This document shows positions 25,301-35,812 of a DNA stretch of 64,000 bases, piece after piece. The position numbers and the translations under genes are program-made. The notes under the pieces were generated by a model, which saw only the letters and a list, made by a program, of their open reading frames with translations, did not search any database and was not told the origin of the DNA. Numbering within the stretch: the first letter of the stretch is position 1; the number at the start of each line of letters is the position of its first letter. Origin of the DNA: Tethya wilhelma (lineage: Eukaryota > Porifera > Demospongiae > Tethyida > Tethyidae); NCBI GenBank assembly GCA_964030475.1, contig CAXIPT010000005.1:1272741-1336740 (forward strand). Reading direction: 5' to 3'.

Positions 25301-25548
25301 CATCATCAAAGAGCTCCAGAGCAATTCCGATTTCCTCCCATTTGTCAGCAGCATGGGGCTTGACATATCTTAGTAATTCACTCAGCTTTGGCTTCACTTT
25401 AAAACATTCTACATTTTGAAATTTTTTGCACCAAAAGTATCATACTCTAAACATTAATTTTTTTATAGATCTAGAATTTACTGAGTTGCTTACCAGTAGG
25501 TCCAAGGTTAACAGTCTTACTGTCTAGTGGTTCAGAACCCGCTTCCAT
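22304..25548 (-). pseudogene. RLR locus F: DEATH + RIG-I-like helicase, frame-broken and 3'-truncated
   Basis: Upstream exons look sound: 25548-25494 (MEAGSEPLDSK) and 25408-25115 (DEATH, KWEEIGIALELF). The helicase exon starts at 24452 and keeps [13 protein letters not shown] and LTASPGAG. It is then disrupted near 23357-23370 (indel in the insert region), near 23117 (4-bp AGCT insertion compared with D) and near 22378 (2-bp loss before the RD core). The last 70 or so residues of the RD, including the acidic tail, are missing: homology to gene D ends at about 22304, where the promoter of locus E begins. This is the expected scar of an unequal exchange between array members. It is related to genes D and H. 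Confidence 0.8.
24595..24638. repeat. Perfect 19-bp-stem hairpin, 6-nt loop
   Basis: Positions 24595-24613 are an exact reverse complement of 24620-24638, with loop AAGGCA; the arm includes CTACCTACACCATGAT. It lies in the intron between the DEATH and helicase exons of locus F. No T-run follows, so this is not a bacterial-type terminator. Confidence 0.8.
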
Positions 25549-25997
25549 ATTATCTTCCAGATTTAATATTATTTTCTATAGCTAGGTATCAAGTAGTCTA
25601 GACTGTAGACTGTACATGTTGGATAAATTTTAATGACACTGATTCACTTACCAAATAAAAGGCAAAGCTAAACTGCTTGATTGGCACTAGAGAGTAATTT
25701 CGGGGAAATCCATAACAATGAATTTTGTTTGTCTCTATGGAAGCTAGAAAACCACAAAAATCATATTAAAGGTGCATTTCAGTACATAACTTACTGTGAT
25801 GATTATTTATTATGAAGGTTTTCAAGGCATGTACCAGATTTGCACTTTTGAAGATGATAAAATTAATCATGAAAACAATATACTATAAGGTCTTATAATA
25901 CGTAAGTGTAGTATGTCTTGTGAGAAGATGGTAGAAATAAAAATAATAGTAACTAAACAGGGAAAAAATTTAATAAATCTGAATACTTAAAGCCTGT
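25549..25997. other. Intergenic region between loci F and G
   Basis: 5' flank of locus F and 3' flank of G. It is AT-rich, and I see no coding exon, tRNA or transposon ends. Confidence 0.45.
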
Positions 25998-28330
25998 TTA
26001 TTCAATATCACTCTCAAAACCTCCCTTCACAAGTTCAGTCCACACATCCAAATCGTACACTTCAAATGGAACCCTCGACCACTGGGCGACTGAAATGGGA
26101 TTACCATTCACAACAAAAATGAAACTCTTGCATTTCAGCACAGGAAATTCGTACTTCAGTGGCCTCTGCCATATGCACATAACTCCCCAGTCAGCCTCAC
26201 AATTGGCACAATAGATCTTATGTGTCTTTGTGACACTCTCAGAGACGTCATTTAAAATAATTTTTGGTTTGGGGTGAGGCTTTTTCACAAGCTTCTCTTC
26301 CTGGAAGTCTTCACGTGGCACAACATACTGAGTGGTTGTCTTAGAGTAAAAAATATCTGTACCGTAACAAACATGTGCCTTACACACTTTGCAAATAAGG
26401 TGGACATTTTCTCTTGAATGCAGTTGTTGTTTGTATTGCTTTAGCTTTCGAGTGAGCTCCACATCTCGCAGTAGCTTGTGCTGTTTTTCGACTAGCTTCT
26501 CAGATAAAAACTCTCCAGAGTGAAGCCAACCACTCTCTAGAATTTCTTGAACAATTGCTAATCGTTCTTCATTCTTGATTTCTTGAATGGTCTTGTTTGA
26601 GTCACTGGAAAGAATGGTGAGCCCTTCACTCTCCTCAGCACAGGCCCTTCCTTCCATTTGGACTTTTGCAATCTCATTTGTGACGTGTTGAAGTCGAATG
26701 ACCAAATTGCAAGCAGGTACATCCAAGCCTTCCTCAGCTACAGAAGTAGCTACCAGGATATTGCACTCTCCTTCACGAAAGCTTACTATCACCTCCTCTT
26801 GTTCAGCTTGAGTCATTCCTGAGCTTCCTTCACGAGTGCGCCCTGTTAAAACACGTGGTTTGAGACCAAGATAGCGAGAAGTTGGAAGACAGGCAATCCA
26901 ATTACAAATTGAATCAGCTTGTTTCTTTGTACAGACAAACACAATTCCTTGAGAATCCTGTTTACGTGAGTAAATCTCTACAAGCTTTTCTTCTACTTTG
27001 TTTAAAAGAGGATTTTCGACTGGAGGGAGCATTTTGAGATTTGTGATTAGAGCAGTAATGCGTTCTTTCAGATCACACTCAACTGGAGTGGCCAATTGAT
27101 CATCAGGGAGACCAGTGAAGCCTTCTAGAACAGATATGGCATCCACATTACGTAGATCCATGTAGACATTTAGCACTTGAGAACAACATTGCAAGACTTT
27201 AAGTATGCTGATTTGGTCACAAAATCGCTTGTCAGTACTGAACTCCAGCAACAGTTTCTGCTGTTGAACATATGTTTCATACTCTTGTGATGACCTTTTG
27301 AAGGAACAATTGAACTTTAACTCAATTTGCTTCTCAAGGAGCATCATTTCTTCTTCGACAATTGATATGAATTCTTCTTTCGAATTTCGTCGATGGAGGA
27401 TCTCAAGAGCAAATGATGGTTTGTTAGTGAACTGTTCTAGCTCATGTCTATGCTCCTGTACGAGTTTGATTCCACTGGAAGCATCAAGAAGGGCACAAAG
27501 GGTTATTAAGTGCTCGAGTGTAGCACTCAGCTCAATATTACTGCTATCTCCTGCTCCAGGGGAAGCAGTCAAACCTACAACTTGTGGAAGCCGAGCCATT
27601 TCTCCTTCTTCCTTTCTCGTTTCAAGATATTTGAGCATGACTTGAGCTTGTGGTGTCTTCTTCTTGGTATGGTGACACTTGTCAATCACCATAAGTGTGA
27701 TATCGGACAAGCTTACCTTACCCTTGTGGATATCCTCCAGCAGCTTACCAGCCGTACAGACAACGATGTCACAGTGAGGAAGGATTTCACTAATAGAGGC
27801 CAAATTGTCACCAACACACATCTCTACCTTCATTCTTGGTAAGAATTGCGCCAACTTTTCTTTCTGCTGTATTGCAAGTTGTTGTGTGTTCACCATAAAG
27901 ACTACCTTGGATTGAGATTTACCATCTTGGACATCGGCATTGCTCCTCGTCTTCTTCAGATGCTCAGATATCACCAAAGCAGCCACCAGTGTTTTCCTAC
28001 TGCCAGTTGGAGCAACAACAATGTAGTTCTCACCCCTGATTCCTGGCTCAGCCAGCTCCCACTGGTAGTTATGAACCGTCTGTCCTGGTTTTAGCACAAG
28101 AGAGTAGTCATCAGGGATGGTAAGATCTTCTTCAAGAGGAGGTGGTGGAGGATAAGGTTCCTGTGGACCAGAGATACAATAGGGTGGTTGCCCTGCTAGT
28201 GCTTCACTCGAATCAGGTGGTGGTCCAGGAATGGAGATTGGTGGAATAGGGGGAATTTGAACAGGAACAGGGTTATCATTCCTGGGATTGGTCTCCAAAT
28301 TAGTCATGAGTTCAGGTGAGTTCTCAGGAT
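25998..28330 (-). CDS. RLR gene G body: RIG-I-like helicase + RD with altered catalytic motifs
   Basis: A single open exon of 2333 nt. By paralogy with gene I it starts at acceptor TATAG|AT (28330), phase 1. A proline-rich linker (IPPIPPISIPGPPP, YPPPPPLEED) precedes the helicase. Three ATPase motifs are changed: motif I reads APTGSRKT (Gly to Arg before the Lys), motif II reads DKCHH (Glu to Lys), and motif VI reads EGRACAE (second Arg to Cys). The RD keeps CKVC and CANC cysteines and an acidic end SDIE. No DEATH exon was found upstream. The only death-fold exon in reach is the CARD-like exon at 32489-33815, whose phase would fit (1220 codons in total with stop), but the intron would be about 4 kb. 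Without it, the first ATG inside the exon is MTNLETN. Most likely ATPase-dead; it may act as a decoy or regulator, or be an early pseudogene. Confidence 0.7.
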
Positions 28331-29484
28331 CTATAAAAATGATATACACAGAAGGCACTGAATGGAGACTTTTTTTTTGGTCTAAATCAAAATCTGTCAA
28401 TTATATTTGAAAAACAAATTATACATTTTATTGAATTATCACCCTTGCATGGTAATATAATATGACTAGTCTAGAATTGTAAGGCTACTGGTTCCTGCCC
28501 CTTTTAGATTGCCTTTCTGCCATGCATATAAATGTGAAGCACTATAGTTTTTAGTTATTCTGTGCACCTTTACTTCTACCCAGGAAGTGGTGTGGTTTTG
28601 ACTTACTACTGGTTTGTAGTATCTGTGGTCAATGAAATCCCTATAGCTAGTTGCAGAGCGCCTTAGCGCAATGTGCAGGGCCGAAATCAGTGTGGAAGCA
28701 ACAGCCAATTAAGCGTCATAACAGTGGATTAAAACGGTGCCAATTTGGCAATAATCGTTCCTGTTATACTTTGAATTTGATGACCTTTACCGATTGATGT
28801 CACTGAACATGTGCATGCAAGCGCTAAAGCACACACAGAACTCTAGCCACTATATAGAGTGCTCACTGGTTGCCATACACTCTAGCTAACACCAGAAGAG
28901 GTGAGAGTATTAGCCTACTTGCTGCACTATTGCAGAATGCCGATGATCATGATTACCGGCAATCAGCTACTGACACAACAAGCTGCAATCAGATTGATTC
29001 TAGCTTAGCTACTAATAACAATGCTTTTGAATGCACATTAAATCTGTGCGAGCAATTTCCCTACACTCAGTGTACTACTAGTTTATATAACTTGTGACTG
29101 GTATGGTGTATATAGAGCTCTTTAAAAAGCACTAACAGAACCCAGAGGAGGTTGGACACGCATTAAGTGCTGATCTATGGAATGCAATCGTTTGTAAACA
29201 TGTAAATCAGAGAAATAGAAATAGTAGAGCAGTATGAGGAGATATATGCTCATACTTGATGATATTTCTACTTGCAAAAAAAATAATGTTGCAAAACCAT
29301 TTTTGACGTACTGTTTCATCGTGTTAATGACTTTCTGCAGCTCTGTACATTAAGCAAGGCTGGTGCTCTGGATATATCTTGGACAGCAAAGGTTCGACAG
29401 TGGCCCAACCACGCTCAACCCCTGCTAAATTTCTGAGATATTCTGCTTAGAATGTGAACACATTAGCAAAAGGTTGTGCTTTTG
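28331..29484. other. Non-coding region upstream of gene G
   Basis: I looked for a DEATH exon here, since its usual words are easily found in paralogues, and saw none. Around 28855-28890 there is a TATATAGAGTGCTC stretch that could belong to a promoter, but nothing ties it to a transcript. Otherwise AT-rich unique-looking DNA. Confidence 0.4.
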
Positions 29485-29808
29485 GCTTCTTGACTTGTAC
29501 GTTATATCTTTAATTTATATCTCCAACATCAAAGACAGGCCATAGCAAGCTGTTTCGTTCATCAATTGCGGTGGCCAAAATGAGCAAAACAGTTATTCCA
29601 GGAATGCTAATTAAACTCGATTTTATGATATAATTATTTTGCGTGTCCAACCTCCTCTGAACAGAACCTATGTGAAATTTGTTAATGGTTATTATAAAAC
29701 AACACAATATGGGCTGTGCATAAAGTGGTTTATGCAACACATGTGGTGAAGTAGTTTTTTTAACAGGTGGAAACAACATAGCTACTACTGTCATGTGATG
29801 GTTGTGTC

Positions 29809-30419
29809 TAGCTTCGTTCCTAGGCTCCCCCCTCTCAGATAATACAGAAGGGAAATGGAGAGCCTGGTCGCCAATCTCATGTGAGAGACGTCATTGGCTA
29901 ATACAACGTATGGTAGAGAGTGTTGTTTCCCAGGTTTTTGTCAACAGCTTTCAAAAGAATTTTATAGTCTGTGAGATCGAGAGGGGAGGGTTAGGTAAGT
30001 ACAAAAAGAAAGTAGTCAACTGGGAGAATTGTTGAATATAGCAGTAGTTGAATGTTGTAGGTTAATAAGACGCGCTTTGGCTGTCACGATGGCTACTGGG
30101 CTCGAGGCCTCATGCCTAGGCTTTTGCATGAGTTACTTTTTATCCCTAGACTATGAACTCGGCTAATGCAAGTAATTTTAGGGAAATATACCTGGTTTTT
30201 ATTCTGCTGACTATATTTTCTGGTGCAAAATCTTGAGCGAGTTATACAAAGCTATTACACGTGAGTGCTTGTAACGCCATCATGCTTTCTCGAGTAGGCA
30301 CAATTTTTACCTGTCTACCACTTGTCTATCTTTTATGTCACTCATGTGAGATTGGCGACCAGGCCCTCTTCTGTGCTTTTTTGCAAAAAAGCTAAGGGAG
30401 GGGCCTGGGATCGAGGCTA
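29809..30419. mobile_element. 611-bp inverted-repeat (MITE-like) element, copy 1
   Basis: The left end TAGCTTCGTTCCTAGGC pairs imperfectly with the right end (complement TAGCCTCGATCCCAGGC). Further in, CCTGGTCGCCAATCTCATGT at about 29862 pairs exactly with ACATGAGATTGGCGACCAGG near 30343. The interior has no long frame of its own; the short plus-strand frame at 29802-30035 reads through the left arm and is not a gene. A small relative of the ends occurs at 51645-51671. Confidence 0.75.
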
Positions 30420-30620
30420 ATGTATGTCACCAGATTAGTGGTCTTAAAAAAATTAGTGGTTACTCTGCCCCAAACCACTGCATGGAATTATTTTTATGTG
30501 CATACCAATAATGTACTTTATACGGCGCTCATGGCCTAAACATGCAAGTATGCCCATGCATGTACATATTTTTACTATATGTACATCAGCCAGATGTATA
30601 GAAACTGACAGTATACCAAC

Positions 30621-31351
30621 CTGAATAAATCCCTGAACCAGAAGACGCACAAACAATGGGAGGGGTCTTGCTGTCCTCAGGAGAGGTTTCTTTGTGGGAT
30701 TGACTTCCTGTATCTTGACCATTGGTTGGTAGTTGTGGTTTTGGTTGATATATGACAATAATACCATGGTGTATCAACTCACTCAGTTGAGAAGTAGTAA
30801 GGGGGAAAATGGGAGCTTCTCGACACAGTAAAATTGAAAATGTTAGTTGAATACAACCACTACTAGCATCTACTAGATCGATATACCCATCTCCAAGTTC
30901 AATAATTTCAGCAACTTTGTTCTTGATAGCATCTATGTCCCTCAAGGTAAAGGGACAGTTGGGTGTATCACGCTGAGTGCCCCCAAACCACAGTTCATCA
31001 ATTACTTTAACCACAAGAATGTGGTCTGAAGAGGAAGATTGTGGCCTGATGGCATATGTTGGAACTTCAAAAATACTTCTTTTACAGAATATTTGAAGTT
31101 TTTGAAGGTAACTGTCTAGAGCCATCTGACGTTCTTTTTTACAATGTTCTTCAATTATTTTCTCTAAGATCCGGTAATTGATGAAAGAAATATACCTGTG
31201 ACGAATCAGAAAGATTTTTATCCCAGATATTGTGGTGATTGCTTCCAACTTATCTCCATGTTCGTCTTGAATTTGTCTAGGAAGATCTTGGATGCCAGAA
31301 GAAAATACACTGCTTATAATATCTTCTATTGGTGTTGTTCCTTCCTTTAAG
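30621..31351 (-). pseudogene. Duplicated 3' part of the CARD-like exon
   Basis: Matches the 3' part of 32489-33815 base for base where compared. It lacks the CARD-like domain and the CPCG motif because copy 1 of the tandem duplication begins inside the exon. The donor at 30621 is retained, so it could be spliced as an alternative exon, but there is no acceptor at its truncated 5' edge. Confidence 0.7.
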
Positions 31352-31676
31352 TGCTTCTTGACTTGTACGTTATATCTTTAATTTATATCTCCAACATCAA
31401 AGACAGGCCATAGCAAGCTGTTTCGTTCATCAATTGCGGTGGCCAAAATGAGCAAAACAGTTATTCCAGGAATGCTAATTAAACTCGATTTTATGATATA
31501 ATTATTTTGCGTGTCCAACCTCCTCTGAACAGAACCTATGTGAAATTTGTTAATGGTTATTATAAAACAACACAATATGGGCTGTGCATAAAGTGGTTTA
31601 TGCAACACATGTGGTGAAGTAGTTTTTTTAACAGGTGGAAACAACATAGCTACTACTGTCATGTGATGGTTGTGTC

Positions 31677-32287
31677 TAGCTTCGTTCCTAGGCTCCCCCC
31701 TCTCAGATAATACAGAAGGGAAATGGAGAGCCTGGTCGCCAATCTCATGTGAGAGACGTCATTGGCTAATACAACGTATGGTAGAGAGTGTTGTTTCCCA
31801 GGTTTTTGTCAACAGCTTTCAAAAGAATTTTATAGTCTGTGAGATCGAGAGGGGAGGGTTAGGTAAGTACAAAAAGAAAGTAGTCAACTGGGAGAATTGT
31901 TGAATATAGCAGTAGTTGAATGTTGTAGGTTAATAAGACGCGCTTTGGCTGTCACGATGGCTACTGGGCTCGAGGCCTCATGCCTAGGCTTTTGCATGAG
32001 TTACTTTTTATCCCTAGACTATGAACTCGGCTAATGCAAGTAATTTTAGGGAAATATACCTGGTTTTTATTCTGCTGACTATATTTTCTGGTGCAAAATC
32101 TTGAGCGAGTTATACAAAGCTATTACACGTGAGTGCTTGTAACGCCATCATGCTTTCTCGAGTAGGCACAATTTTTACCTGTCTACCACTTGTCTATCTT
32201 TTATGTCACTCATGTGAGATTGGCGACCAGGCCCTCTTCTGTGCTTTTTTGCAAAAAAGCTAAGGGAGGGGCCTGGGATCGAGGCTA
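31677..32287. mobile_element. 611-bp inverted-repeat (MITE-like) element, copy 2
   Basis: Same sequence as the element at 29809-30419, offset by exactly 1868 bp, so it was carried by the tandem duplication and is not an independent insertion. Confidence 0.75.
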
Positions 32288-32488
32288 ATGTATGTCACCA
32301 GATTAGTGGTCTTAAAAAAATTAGTGGTTACTCTGCCCCAAACCACTGCATGGAATTATTTTTATGTGCATACCAATAATGTACTTTATACGGCGCTCAT
32401 GGCCTAAACATGCAAGTATGCCCATGCATGTACATATTTTTACTATATGTACATCAGCCAGATGTATAGAAACTGACAGTATACCAAC

Positions 32489-33815
32489 CTGAATAAATCC
32501 CTGAACCAGAAGACGCACAAACAATGGGAGGGGTCTTGCTGTCCTCAGGAGAGGTTTCTTTGTGGGATTGACTTCCTGTATCTTGACCATTGGTTGGTAG
32601 TTGTGGTTTTGGTTGATATATGACAATAATACCATGGTGTATCAACTCACTCAGTTGAGAAGTAGTAAGGGGGAAAATGGGAGCTTCTCGACACAGTAAA
32701 ATTGAAAATGTTAGTTGAATACAACCACTACTAGCATCTACTAGATCGATATACCCATCTCCAAGTTCAATAATTTCAGCAACTTTGTTCTTGATAGCAT
32801 CTATGTCCCTCAAGGTAAAGGGACAGTTGGGTGTATCACGCTGAGTGCCCCCAAACCACAGTTCATCAATTACTTTAACCACAAGAATGTGGTCTGAAGA
32901 GGAAGATTGTGGCCTGATGGCATATGTTGGAACTTCAAAAATACTTCTTTTACAGAATATTTGAAGTTTTTGAAGGTAACTGTCTAGAGCCATCTGACGT
33001 TCTTTTTTACAATGTTCTTCAATTATTTTCTCTAAGATCCGGTAATTGATGAAAGAAATATACCTGTGACGAATCAGAAAGATTTTTATCCCAGATATTG
33101 TGGTGATTGCTTCCAACTTATCTCCATGTTCGTCTTGAATTTGTCTAGGAAGATCTTGGATGCCAGAAGAAAATACACTGCTTATAATATCTTCTATTGG
33201 TGTTGTTCCTTCCTTTAAGGCTTTGAAAACACTGTCTGAAAATTTTTGGAATTCTGTTATTATACACTTTGTGTCATGTATGAGCTGGCTAGTCAGTTTC
33301 TTCCTCTCTCTTTCATTTAGATGACTCACACTGAGGTGTGGAAATGATTCTTCCTTTAGTCCAGGACATTTTGAGTGGTTTTGTAAATATTTTTCAAAGC
33401 TACACTGTCCACAGGGGCATTTAAAACCAGAAACTTCTATACCTGTAGCACTTCCACAATCTGAGTCTCGTACACTAGTTCTACTCTCAGTAGGATCAAC
33501 CGCCTTCTTTAGCTCACTAGCTAGCTTGGAAAGGTTCGTTTGTTGAAGGACAGCAACAAAATCATCAAAGTAAGCATTACTCTCCTTGATCTTGGATAGG
33601 ATCTGACTCATGAGGATGCTAGCCCTGTTGTAGTCATGGATGTAAGGGTTCTCTGCTTGGGTTTTGTTGTGGTGAGAGATGAGAGACTTTGAAAGAGCAT
33701 TGACAGCAAATTCCACAACAACTGGTCTCACAGCTTCCACTAGACGAGGGAACTTTTGAATGTACACTTTATATCTAACGGACTCCAGTGTTTCAATTTC
33801 ACTGCCACTGGCCAT
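32489..33815 (-). CDS. CARD-like domain plus CPCG module exon (possible first exon of gene G)
   Basis: Starts at ATG 33815 (MASGSEIETLESV), followed by a CARD-like helical domain (residues about 20-105, YNRASILMSQILSKIKESNAYFDDF), CPCGQCS near residue 135, a helical region with YISFINYRILEKII, and the block LVVKVIDELWFG ... GCIQLTFSILL ... IFPLTTSQL. The layout matches gene A exon 1. The likely donor is TTCAG|GTTGG at 32489, phase 1 (1327 nt). If spliced to the gene G body the frame holds. Otherwise the exon reads on into the intron to a stop at about 32454, giving a stand-alone protein of about 450 residues. The 3' half is repeated downstream at 30621-31351. Confidence 0.65.
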
Positions 33816-33866
33816 AGAACCTCAGCAGTGAAACCACATATAACAATATATTAAAATTAACGCTGT

Positions 33867-34001
33867 GGCTAGAGTACCGGCACCGTAAACTAAAGCTAAA
33901 TATATTGCAGTCAATGGTGCCGGTACTTTAATGCAGCACCGGCAAAATCGGGATACTGTATATTACGTAATTCTGCATTACGGACTACCGGTACTCTAGC
34001 C
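33867..34001. repeat. 135-bp MITE with GGCTAGAGTACCGG ends
   Basis: The left end GGCTAGAGTACCGG and right end CCGGTACTCTAGCC are exact reverse complements. The interior repeats GGTGCCGGTACTTTA-like words. It lies just upstream of the CARD-like exon ATG (33815) and so could overlap its promoter. Confidence 0.8.
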
Positions 34002-34354
34002 GGGTGAAACTTTCTGAACTTTACGTAATTAGAACATGCCGGGGCAGCCCCCCACTGAACTATCCGAATGGAGCCTCAAATTACCCACACCCTGGTTTCC
34101 TTCAGGATCAGGGCCAGGAGTCCTGGACTGATTGCCGCTTACACAATATGATGATGCTCATGCAGTGAAATTTGAAAAAGTGGTAGGCTGGATCAATTTA
34201 CAATACTTAACCACTATCAAACAATGCTAGGTAGTCTATATTATAACCAGGATGAGTAACTGTTAGTTCACACAATGTCATATCAAAAATTTACAATACT
34301 TACCACTATCACACAATGCTATCAAAGATAAAACTAATATGTTACTTTTGGGGT

Positions 34355-34545
34355 CACTCATTGGATAGATTTCGAATGGTGCCTCTGACCACTCTTACGA
34401 ACTGGCAAAGTAGATCTAGTGCCATTTGCTTGAAAAATAAAGCTTTTGCATTTCAGGTGGCTGGATACTCATCATATTTGTTGACTTTGTGCAGGTAATT
34501 ACTACCCCCAAGTCAGCATCAGTGATTCACACACTTTACAGTGAA
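34355..34545 (-). pseudogene. RLR relic: C-terminal RD piece (gene J type)
   Basis: Closely similar to bases about 43175-43350 of gene J (words ATTTCGAATGGTGCCTCTGAC, AAATAAAGCTTTTGCATTTC, GCTGGATACTCAT, CACACTTTACAGTGAA) but with several small indels, so no frame is kept. The AT-rich flank at 34190-34340 also matches the gene J 3' flank (43010-43110). The helicase part is absent. Confidence 0.7.
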
Positions 34546-34559
34546 TAATTACAAACTTC

Positions 34560-34700
34560 CTACTCATTATCACTTGTAACAAAATTAATCATTAACCCGT
34601 ATAGCTATATCCATCTTGGTTTTCATTTGAAGCTTTGTTTCTTGAAACGTATAAAACAGATCTTCTATCGATATCTTCTGCTGAATGGAGAAAAGAACCA
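34560..34700 (-). pseudogene. RLR relic: CARD-like exon piece (gene B type)
   Basis: Words ATTATCACTTGTAACAAA, CATCTTGGTTTTCATTTGAAG, TTCTTGAAACGT and ACAGATCTTCTATCGATATCTTC match gene B exon 1 (about 10920-11120), but with a large internal deletion that removes the core of the CARD-like domain. Not functional. Confidence 0.6.
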
Positions 34701-34829
34701 TGGAAGAACCAAAAGGAGTGCCTATCAGCAGTAAGTCAAACACTGCTCTATTGTAGAGGAAACTTCGTACTCTGACTGCTTGCATAACGGTCTCTCTTGA
34801 TGTTGCCAACTTATTTTGTGCAGTATAGT

Positions 34830-35434
34830 TAAGAAAAAAAATCTAGAGAACAAAGACGGAAATCGTTAATGATGCTCATGCCATCTTCAAACTGTAGCTC
34901 CATGTACATGTTCAATGCTCTGGAATACATGAGGAGTAGATCGTAAGTGAATATCTTATCTCGAAGTGTGGGATCCAAGCTCTTTACCACTTCCAGCCTC
35001 TCTTGGTTGACAACTGTCTCATACTCCTGTGAGCATCTATTGAATGGACACTTCACACAATTTCACATGCTCTTCCAAGAGCTCCATTTCTTTGTCTACC
35101 AAACTGATAAAGCTTTCGCCTGGGTTGCGTGTTTCGGTGATCTCAAGATTACATGTAGGCTTGTTAGTGTGCCTTTCAAGTTCATTCCTGTTCATTGGTG
35201 AAGAGTGTTCCATGTCACTTGACTGGTGGAGCTGGCAGTGTTAGTGCGTAACCACAGCTTCATCACCTCCATGAATCTCTCAGCATTGTCCTTTTTATTC
35301 CTGCCAATCTCATCAAGTTGCCTTCCATCATCTTCATCAGCTAACATCAATCCTATACCAATGTCTTCCCATCTCTCTGCAGCATGAGGTTTGATGCACC
35401 TCTGCAGCTCACTGAGCTTTGGTCTCTTGTCCAT
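34830..35434 (-). pseudogene. Chimeric RLR relic: DEATH exon fused to middle of helicase
   Basis: From ATG 35434 the first two-thirds of a gene C-type DEATH domain is intact (MDKRPKLSEL ... TWNTLHQ). It then breaks at about 35195 directly into the helicase insert region (RHTNKPTCNLEI ... DGMSIINDF, running to about 34850). The join has a TGA immediately after LHQ, so the DEATH frame ends at the breakpoint. A CATT at the junction may be microhomology. This is a deletion of roughly 2 kb of a former gene. The paired ETS-like promoter element is still present upstream, so a short DEATH-only transcript of about 80 residues remains conceivable. Confidence 0.75.
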
Positions 35435-35532
35435 TAACTGTATCAAGCACAATCATAATACTTCCATACTAACATTGAACTAAACGCAGTTTATTTTAGC
35501 TTAGCCTGCGATAGATGCTGATTGTGCATAAT

Positions 35533-35557
35533 ACCGGAAATAAAATGTATTTCCGGT
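35533..35557. promoter_or_regulatory. Palindromic paired ETS-like element upstream of the chimera
   Basis: ACCGGAAATAAAATG followed by TTTCCGGT, about 99 bp upstream of the ATG at 35434. It corresponds in position and sequence to the elements upstream of gene C and locus E. Confidence 0.45.
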
Positions 35558-35812
35558 AGCATGATCGAAATCATCATTAAAATTAATATTTGTGCAAGCT
35601 TGTTTGTTACAACTCAAACTTTGATGCCAAAACAGAGCAACAATACTAACTAAAAACTATGGCCATAGGATCTAACTGTAGTTAATTGAACTAAAATAGA
35701 ACAACAAGACTAACATGCAAAAAATTAATAACGCAACAAAACTACAACTTGACAACTAACACAACTCAATAATGTGTAGTAGTTACTGAGTTTTCCACAA
35801 ACTGTTAGCCAT

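Larger units (their letters stand above)
29485..33219. repeat. Tandem duplication of 1867 bp (two copies, apparently identical)
   Basis: Copy 1 is 29485-31351 and copy 2 is 31353-33219, separated by one extra T at 31352. Every stretch I compared is identical. The unit contains the 3' half of the CARD-like exon (30621-31351 in copy 1) and about 1.1 kb downstream, including a 611-bp inverted-repeat element. Apparent identity indicates a very recent duplication or an assembly artefact such as two alleles placed in series. Confidence 0.9.

Noticed and set aside
28466..28708. Minus-strand 80-codon frame as a possible first exon of gene G
   Set aside because: No death-fold features, no phase-1 donor that I could support, and no paralogue in other loci.
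29802..30035. Plus-strand frame MCLASFLGSPLSD, repeated at 31670-31903
   Set aside because: It reads through the inverted-repeat arm of the MITE-like element, and its duplication is explained by the tandem repeat.
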